Origin: Candidatus Poribacteria bacterium | Lineage (GTDB): Bacteria; Poribacteria; WGA-4E; DTYX01 | DNA length: 6,199 bases | Direction: 5' to 3' | NCBI GenBank assembly: GCA_012961655.1 | Contig: DTYX01000267.1 | Span: forward strand, 1 to 6,199 | Shown here: positions 1 through 4,124 of the stretch, in pieces | How the letters are laid out: every line of letters starts with the position of its first letter | Position numbering within the stretch: position 1 is the stretch's first letter | Notes under the pieces: model-generated | Told to the model about the DNA's origin: nothing | The model's input: the letters and a program-made list of their open reading frames with translations, nothing else | Databases searched by the model: none | Position numbers and translations under genes: made by a program

Positions 1-22
1 GTCCTCTGCGTCTCGGCGGTGA
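1..22 (+). other. Possible end of an upstream gene or dispersed-repeat tail
   Basis: The first bases contain CTCTGCGTCTCGGCGGTGA. From memory, similar CTCTGCGTCTC-GCGGTGA wording is common just after or at the end of GxxExxY-type genes and in dispersed intergenic copies in many environmental bacteria. In frame 1 it reads VLCVSAV and stays open to a TGA at 97-99. In frame 2 it reads SSASRR and then stops at 20-22. Either could be the tail of a gene that starts outside the window. The resemblance is recalled, not searched, and the stretch is too short to prove anything. Confidence 0.25.
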
Positions 23-73
23 CTAAATCAGTGGGATTTTCCACCTTATTTCGCTCCGATTTTTGTCTTGAAA

Positions 74-1000
74 ATGGGGAGTACTATATTCAGTCCTGAT
101 GGGCGGTATTTCGCTACTATTGTAAAAGGGGATGTGGAATTGTGGGATATGACAACCTTTCAGAAAGTCCAAGTCTTATTATCACCTCCGCAGCATGATT
201 TTGAAGACATAAGTTTTAGTCCTGATGGGCAGTTCTTAGCTGGCGCTACCAATATTAGCCTTCATGTATGGGATATGAGAACCTTCCAAGAGATTAAAAC
301 ATTGGAATACGATTATAATAAATACAAATATGTCTTCCGTTCGGTAAGCTATAGTCCCGATAAACAGTTACTTGCCATTGCAGGAGAAAAGCAGTCTTTT
401 AGCGGGTTTACATCATATATTTGGTTCTGGGATATGAAGGATAGGGACATAAAAATCGGTGCTTCTTCTAATACTGGAGAGTACGTCAGTTTTAGTCCCG
501 ACGGAAGATACTTAGCCAGTGTATCAGGAAAGATTGTGAAGATATGGGACATGATGACTTTCACATACAACCCTTACAGCGGTCCCCTCAAAGAAGTTCA
601 AACACTAAGAGGGCATAACAATGATATCACTATAATGACTTATAGTCCCAATGGAACGTATTTAGTTACTGCGGCGAGATATGAGACGGTGAAGGTGTGG
701 GATATGACAACCTTCCAAGAGGTACAAAGCTTATTTCCTAATATTGATTCCATCATTGCTAATTCCGTGAGTTTTAGCCCTGATAACCGGTATTTAGCCG
801 TTAGTGGAGTTATTATTAATAGTGGATCTCCAGTTATCAAGGTGTGGGAAATGACGATTTTTCAGGAAATCTACGCTGATGAATACCAGCGTTATAATCC
901 TGTTTCAGTGACTTTTACTCCCGATGGACGGTTTTTTGTTACTCAATACGGAAAATACACCATAAGTACAAAACTGATAGATACTAATTTGTGGCAATGA
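74..1000 (+). CDS. WD40 repeat beta-propeller protein, 5' end uncertain
   Basis: Predicted WD40 beta-propeller, a protein-binding scaffold with no catalytic role visible. Seven repeats can be read. Each opens with an (F/Y)SPDG-like strand, and the first six close with a WDM- or WEM-type strand; phrases such as VKVWDMTTFQEV recur. Seven repeats fit one closed propeller. The third, fourth and sixth contain loop insertions, and the seventh ends in a degenerate LIDTNLW. The start is weak: ATG 74 and TTG 68 both lack a Shine-Dalgarno, and the protein begins directly in the first FSPDG strand with no leader, signal peptide or closing outer strand. The frame is open back to 23, after a TGA at 20-22, with no good start codon. 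The gene may therefore have lost its 5' end. The family is clear; the partner and cellular location are not. The next gene is 124 bases downstream on the same strand. Confidence 0.75.
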   Translation: MGSTIFSPDGRYFATIVKGDVELWDMTTFQKVQVLLSPPQHDFEDISFSPDGQFLAGATNISLHVWDMRTFQEIKTLEYDYNKYKYVFRSVSYSPDKQLLAIAGEKQSFSGFTSYIWFWDMKDRDIKIGASSNTGEYVSFSPDGRYLASVSGKIVKIWDMMTFTYNPYSGPLKEVQTLRGHNNDITIMTYSPNGTYLVTAARYETVKVWDMTTFQEVQSLFPNIDSIIANSVSFSPDNRYLAVSGVIINSGSPVIKVWEMTIFQEIYADEYQRYNPVSVTFTPDGRFFVTQYGKYTISTKLIDTNLWQ

Positions 1001-1124
1001 GAGACTGTTATTTTGACATTCATGAGAGTATATTAAGCCATCACACCCCTTCGCTACGCTTCGGGCTGCCAGAGCTTGTTGCAGAGCCTAATGTATTCGT
1101 CTACTAAGGAAGGAGGTTCGGCAA
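1001..1124 (+). other. Intergenic leader before the FGE-domain lipoprotein gene
   Basis: This gap holds a perfect TTGACA (1013-1018), but the only TATATT or TATTAA follows after 10-12 bases, too close for a standard sigma-70 promoter. It also holds CTTCGCTACGCTTCGG, which repeats CTTCG around a short core, and CAGAGC twice in direct orientation near 1070-1087. No strong terminator hairpin followed by a T-run is seen. The firm element is the ribosome binding site at its end. Confidence 0.4.
1106..1116 (+). promoter_or_regulatory. Strong ribosome binding site for the lipoprotein gene
   Basis: AAGGAAGGAGG contains a full AAGGAGG core eight bases before ATG 1125. It fixes the start of the lipoprotein, and the signal peptide begins exactly there. 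Confidence 0.85.
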
Positions 1125-2561
1125 ATGAAGACATTAATAACAATTGCTTGCTTGGTAAGTATTCTCTTTCTCGTGGCGTGTGGAGAAGACAACCAGCTTG
1201 CTGGGGAAACACCCGTTCGCATTGCCTTCGTAGCACCCTTTGCAATGCTGGCTGAAGAACCCTATACGCTGATTGTCACTGTGACCGGGGAAGGGATGGA
1301 GGAGATGAAATCAGAAACCACCTTCAGTGGGAAACAAGCCCGCATTGAATTTCCAGCAATTCCCTCTGGGTCAGACCGCGTGTTTACGGTAGAGGTTAGG
1401 GATAAAAATGGCAATATTTGGTATGGCGGACAAACCACAGAAAATCTCATACCAAACGAACCGATGACTGTTGCTATTTCAGTTATCCCGATGACAGGCC
1501 CAGTTGCTGCAGAAGTTACATACTCAGAAATACAGGTAGGTATACCTTATACGCTAACAGTTAAGGTGATGGGAGATGGGATGGAGACGATGGTAAAAAA
1601 CACTGATTTTACTGGAAAACCTGAGGTTGTTAAATTCCATACCATTCCATCTGGGCAATATCGCAAGTTTGTTGCAGAAATCCGCAAAAATGGAGTTATT
1701 ATAGCCATTGGAGCAATAACACAACCCCTTATTCCCGGAACTCCTATTACTGTGTCCATACCTGTTGAATCCATACCTATTGTTGAAATGGTACGAATTC
1801 CTGCTGGGGAGTTTGAGATGGGCGATCCATTCAACGAAGTCGGGGACGCCCGCCCTGTCCACATCGTCTACCTCGATGAGTTTTATATTGATAAGTACGA
1901 AGTAACAAATGCTCAATACCGTCTGTTTGTCCAATCCACAGGACACCATGAACCGGAGATGCCGGATCTTGGTTGGACTGGAAGCGGATTCAGGGAAAAA
2001 ATATATAAACCATGGCAAGATAGTGCCGCCAACGCTCCCGACCAACCGGTGGTAGCAGTGAGTTGGTATGATGCTGCTGCTTATACCCAATGGGCAGGGA
2101 AACGACTTCCCACCGAAGCGGAGTGGGAGAAAGCGGCGCGCGGTGGTTTGGTCGGCAAGCGATATCCGTGGGGAGATGCTATCACCCACGATAACGCCAA
2201 TTATGAAGACAGAGATGGGCGAGATCAATGGTGGTCGACCTCACCTGTGGGCAGCTTCCCTCCCAATGGTTATGGATTGTACGATATGGCAGGCAACGTT
2301 TGGGAGTGGTGTATGGATGAATATGATGAAGGCTTCTATGCGAAGAGTCCGAAAAACAACCCGGTGGCAGGCGGGTTTATCAATTTTGTGAATAATGATT
2401 TCATAAATGTAAAGAGCAGCCGTGTGCTACGTGGTGGCTCATGTTACTCTGACGGCTTCGTCTTGGCCGTCTCCGTCCGCGGCCGTGCCGATCCTTCGCA
2501 TAATATTTTAAGGCCTGTCTATGCCGGCGGGTTTCGTTGCGCGAGGACGCTTCCCCCTTAG
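1125..2561 (+). CDS. Lipoprotein with two tandem beta domains and a C-terminal FGE-sulfatase (SUMF1-like) domain
   Basis: This is a 478-aa predicted lipoprotein, probably displayed on the cell envelope. Residues 1-19 form a lipoprotein signal peptide with lipobox LVAC and lipidated Cys19. Residues about 30-121 and 126-216 are a tandem pair of similar, strand-rich domains (PYTL-V-V-G-GME-M, then IPSG, then LIP-P-TV), likely Ig-like sandwiches. Residues 221-474 are an FGE-sulfatase domain, shown by MVRIPAGEFEMGD, FYIDKYEVTNAQY, KRLPTEAEWEKAARGG, NGYGLYDMAGNVWEW, RGGS and GFRCAR. True formylglycine-generating enzymes carry two active-site cysteines shortly after RGGS; here those positions are Ser and Leu. 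I therefore infer a non-catalytic, C-type-lectin-like binding domain rather than a sulfatase activator. The stretch between RGGS and GFRCAR resembles a DGR variable region (separate entry). ATG 1125 is supported by a strong ribosome binding site and the signal peptide. Confidence 0.9.
   Translation: MKTLITIACLVSILFLVACGEDNQLAGETPVRIAFVAPFAMLAEEPYTLIVTVTGEGMEEMKSETTFSGKQARIEFPAIPSGSDRVFTVEVRDKNGNIWYGGQTTENLIPNEPMTVAISVIPMTGPVAAEVTYSEIQVGIPYTLTVKVMGDGMETMVKNTDFTGKPEVVKFHTIPSGQYRKFVAEIRKNGVIIAIGAITQPLIPGTPITVSIPVESIPIVEMVRIPAGEFEMGDPFNEVGDARPVHIVYLDEFYIDKYEVTNAQYRLFVQSTGHHEPEMPDLGWTGSGFREKIYKPWQDSAANAPDQPVVAVSWYDAAAYTQWAGKRLPTEAEWEKAARGGLVGKRYPWGDAITHDNANYEDRDGRDQWWSTSPVGSFPPNGYGLYDMAGNVWEWCMDEYDEGFYAKSPKNNPVAGGFINFVNNDFINVKSSRVLRGGSCYSDGFVLAVSVRGRADPSHNILRPVYAGGFRCARTLPP
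1212..1772 (+). repeat. Tandem duplicated domain within the lipoprotein
   Basis: The two copies span about 1212-1487 and 1500-1772. Shared landmarks in order are PYTL, a V-V-G-GME-M segment, F-GK, F--IPSG, an (E)(I/V)R-(K)NG stretch, LIP-P and a closing TV-I-V strand. The copies have diverged, so the duplication is old and visible mainly at protein level. I cannot name the domain family; a periplasmic Ig-like spacer lifting the FGE domain away from the membrane is an inference. Confidence 0.7.
2421..2547 (+). other. Candidate DGR-type variable region at the 3' end of the FGE-domain gene
   Basis: This segment encodes residues 433 to about 473, from RVLRGGS to GFRCA. DGR target proteins place their variable region exactly here, at the C-terminal end of a lectin/FGE-type fold, with template AAC/AAT codons randomised at adenines. 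The codons after RGGS include TAC, TCT, GAC, GGC, TTC, GTC, GCC, GTC, TCC, GTC and GGC, nearly all NNC or NNT. No A occurs from 2453 to 2490 although the rest of the gene is A-rich. The 3' flank, a conserved GFRCAR-coding block, would suit the fixed end of a variable region. No template copy or reverse transcriptase lies in the window, so this is a pattern-based inference. Confidence 0.35.
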
Positions 2562-2573
2562 CCCCTTTATACT

Positions 2574-2783
2574 TTGGACGAAGCAAAGCTAAAAGCGCGG
2601 GAATATTTGGCGCGAAGCATTGAAGTGACCGTTGAATCTGAAATGAAACGGCTTGTCTACGAGAAAGACGAAAAGTACCATGAAGAGGTGATAGCTAAGA
2701 GTCGAAGCTACACCCGCCAACATCTCCTGGAAGGAGGAAAAGAAACATGCCTACTACACAAATCACAACAAAATTCACAATAG
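2574..2783 (+). CDS. Small hypothetical frame, possible gene remnant
   Basis: An open frame of 69 codons starts at a TTG and lies in the same reading frame as the lipoprotein gene, directly after its TAG. The first ~55 residues look like a real, charged helical protein (EAKLKAREYLARSIEV, then EMKRLVYEKDEKYHEEVIAK). The last ~18 residues cover the ribosome binding site and first codons of the next gene and do not look like protein. No Shine-Dalgarno precedes TTG 2574; ATG 2643 is an alternative giving 46 residues. I recognise no family. It could be a short gene of the following HNH cassette, the 3' remnant of a disrupted gene, or a chance open frame. It is the only content of the 185-base gap between the lipoprotein gene and the next well-supported gene. 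Confidence 0.3.
   Translation: MDEAKLKAREYLARSIEVTVESEMKRLVYEKDEKYHEEVIAKSRSYTRQHLLEGGKETCLLHKSQQNSQ
2731..2737 (+). promoter_or_regulatory. Ribosome binding site for the 127-aa gene
   Basis: A perfect AAGGAGG lies nine bases before ATG 2747. It selects this start and separates the gene from the uncertain frame that overlaps it. Confidence 0.85.
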
Positions 2784-3130
2784 AACAATTGTTAAGCGCG
2801 CTTGAACAGTTAAGCCCTCAAGAACTTATGGAGTTTGAGGAAAAGTTTTTTGAAATGAAACAACAGTGCATTACATCCCTCGCAGATGAAAAAGTCTTAC
2901 AGCAACAGATTGCCTACAGATTTCCGAAGAGGAAAAAGCAACGGATGCGCGCCTTGCTTTCAAAGAGTAACGCGGGTGTAATTACCCAAGCGGAAAAGCT
3001 TGAACTTGATGGGTTGATAGAGGAGTTTGAACAGAAATCGTTGGAGAAAGCAGAGGCTATGTACCTTTTGTCGCAACGGAAACAAAAGATAGAGACGATT
3101 CCAGACGAAGGCGATGGGGCACGCTCGTGA
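2747..3130 (+). CDS. 127-aa helical protein of unknown function, partner of the HNH nuclease
   Basis: This is a charged, almost wholly helical protein with no signal peptide or membrane segment. Residues 9-37 (KFTIEQLLSALEQLSPQEL and on) form a short helical unit of the kind found in small antitoxin-like and adaptor proteins. Residues about 60-112 form a second helical region with a LSKSNAGVITQAEKLELDGLIEE segment, read here in outline as a KxxGxIT-x(2)-E-x(3)-L-x(2)-L-x(2)-E pattern. Similar proteins are, as I recall, encoded directly before HNH nucleases of this type in cyanobacteria and other bacteria. The stop codon overlaps the HNH start by four bases (GTGA), so the two are almost certainly co-translated. 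The role is unknown; a regulator, inhibitor or binding partner of the nuclease is plausible but not shown by any motif. Confidence 0.85.
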   Translation: MPTTQITTKFTIEQLLSALEQLSPQELMEFEEKFFEMKQQCITSLADEKVLQQQIAYRFPKRKKQRMRALLSKSNAGVITQAEKLELDGLIEEFEQKSLEKAEAMYLLSQRKQKIETIPDEGDGARS

Positions 3131-3555
3131 ACCCATCAAGAACCCCACAAAGGCTCCGGCGAAAAGTAATTGAACGCGCCAGAGAACTTTGCGAATACTG
3201 TAAAAATCAACAGGAACTTATGATAGAAGAGTTCGAGGTAGACCACATTTACCAAAAAGCCCTTGGTGGACCTACAACGTTGGACAATTTAGCACTGGCC
3301 TGTCCCCACTGCAACAGCAAGAAATTTACTAAAATTAGAGGAATTGACCCACTGACAGGGCAGCGTGTGGCGTTGTTCAATCCGCGCCGACAACATTGGA
3401 ATCGGCATTTTAAGTGGAGTGACGACGAAAGTTTCATCATCGGAAAAACAATTTGCGGACGGGCAACAATTGAAGCTCTCCAAATGAATCGTCCACGCAT
3501 CGCTCGGATTAGACGTTTATGGCGTGCTTTGGGATTGCATCCGCCAACTCAGTAA
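3127..3555 (+). CDS. HNH endonuclease family protein
   Basis: This is a 142-aa predicted metal-dependent DNA nuclease of the HNH (McrA-like) fold. It has a zinc-binding pair CEYC (Cys22, Cys25), the catalytic Asp39-His40 in VDHI, the conserved Asn54 in LDNLALAC, and a second pair CPHCN (Cys59, Cys62) with Asn63 in the last HNH position. All key residues are present, so activity is likely. The C-terminal part (residues 74-139) is a subfamily extension with DPLTGQRVALFNPR, HFKWS and GRATIEALQMN, which I recognise from a widespread two-gene cassette. The GTG start at 3127 overlaps the TGA of the upstream gene, and no independent ribosome binding site is needed. The substrate is unknown; options include defence, mobile-element homing or a toxin-like role. 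Confidence 0.9.
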   Translation: MNPSRTPQRLRRKVIERARELCEYCKNQQELMIEEFEVDHIYQKALGGPTTLDNLALACPHCNSKKFTKIRGIDPLTGQRVALFNPRRQHWNRHFKWSDDESFIIGKTICGRATIEALQMNRPRIARIRRLWRALGLHPPTQ

Positions 3556-3574
3556 TGGTTTTTTATTAAAATAT

Positions 3575-3580
3575 AGGTGG
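3575..3580 (+). promoter_or_regulatory. Ribosome binding site for the zinc-ribbon membrane protein
   Basis: AGGTGG lies six bases before ATG 3587 and supports that start. The preceding 19 bases include a run of six T but no stem, so I do not call a terminator. Confidence 0.6.
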
Positions 3581-3586
3581 TAATCT

Positions 3587-4093
3587 ATGCGATGTTTTCG
3601 GTGTTGGACAGATAATCCTGAAGATGCAGTGTACTGTTTTCGTTGTGGAAGAAAACTACCCCAGAGCCGCAGACTTGTAACAAGCATAATTGTAATAACT
3701 TTAACGGCTGTGATAATCTATGGCGGGTTCTATATAGGAGGGCGCATAAATCCAAACGAGGAACGGAAAGCGATGGTTCCTACAACAACTTCGATTACCT
3801 CCCCTACTTCTCCCATTCCTTCAACTGAGCTTACGTGGGCGAAAGAAAAAGAAGCTGCGGATGAAGTTCAGAGAAGACTAAAGGCCGAATGGCCATCATG
3901 GTATACCCCTGAGGAAGACCCGCTGGATCGTTACCGCTCAAAATCACAACAAGGGACTGAATGGCCATCATGGTACACCCCTAAGGATGACCCACTAGAT
4001 AGATACCGCTCAAAATCACAACAAGAGACTGAATGGCCATCATGGTACACCCCTGAGGTCAGCACTGAGGTGGAAGATTCTGAAATGGAGTGA
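3587..4093 (+). CDS. Zinc-ribbon, single-pass membrane protein with C-terminal tandem repeats
   Basis: This is a 168-aa protein of unrecognised function. Residues 3-20 form a short zinc ribbon with pairs CFRC (3, 6) and CFRCG (17, 20). Residues about 30-52 form one membrane helix (LVTSIIVITLTAVIIYGGFY), preceded by the basic stretch RKLPQSRR. By the positive-inside rule the zinc ribbon faces the cytoplasm and the rest lies outside. A Thr/Ser/Pro-rich linker (64-82) and a charged helix (about 84-99) lead to a repeat array from residue 101: two complete 24-residue units and a partial third, each opening EWPSWYTP. The protein ends in an acidic tail. The N-terminal ribbon closely resembles that of the kinase encoded 31 bases downstream, so the two are probably co-transcribed and may work together. 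A signalling adaptor or kinase substrate is an inference. Confidence 0.85.
   Translation: MRCFRCWTDNPEDAVYCFRCGRKLPQSRRLVTSIIVITLTAVIIYGGFYIGGRINPNEERKAMVPTTTSITSPTSPIPSTELTWAKEKEAADEVQRRLKAEWPSWYTPEEDPLDRYRSKSQQGTEWPSWYTPKDDPLDRYRSKSQQETEWPSWYTPEVSTEVEDSEME
3887..4057 (+). repeat. 72-bp in-frame tandem repeat, two full copies and a partial third
   Basis: Copies start at 3887, 3959 and 4031; the third keeps only its first 27 bases. Each opens GAATGGCCATCATGGTA and the full copies end with a shared CGCTCAAAATCACAACAAG block. Copies 1 and 2 differ at 8 of 72 positions. Four codons change silently (one Arg codon changes from CGT to AGA by two bases), and three residues change (E/K, E/D, G/E). 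This suggests the repeat peptide is kept under selection. Confidence 0.95.
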
Positions 4094-4124
4094 ATATAAC
4101 TTCCGAAAAGAGGTAAGGTCTAAC

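Noticed and set aside
1013..1036. TTGACA followed by TATATT/TATTAA as a sigma-70 promoter for the lipoprotein gene
   Set aside because: The spacer is only 10-12 bases, whereas a working promoter needs about 16-18; no acceptable -10 box lies at the right distance.
1050..1090. Hairpin or regulatory RNA in the leader around GGGCTGCCAGAGC and GCAGAGCC
   Set aside because: Only four-base pairings are possible and CAGAGC is repeated in direct, not inverted, orientation; no riboswitch-like conserved core is visible.
1554..2228. Long open frame of 224 codons on the minus strand opposite the lipoprotein gene
   Set aside because: It lies wholly antisense to a gene with clear domains, shows no recognisable motif or ribosome binding site, and its translation has the composition of a shadow frame.
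2068..2391. Overlapping plus-strand frame of 107 codons inside the FGE domain
   Set aside because: The true frame carries conserved FGE motifs across the whole span; this one reads as a Met/Trp-rich shadow.
2559..2783. Programmed TAG readthrough or stop-codon reassignment extending the lipoprotein
   Set aside because: GFRCAR followed by a few residues is the normal end of FGE-type domains, so the stop is in the expected place; other genes here use TGA, TAA and TAG as ordinary stops.
3556..3574. Rho-independent terminator after the HNH gene
   Set aside because: There is a run of six T, but no GC-rich stem precedes it.
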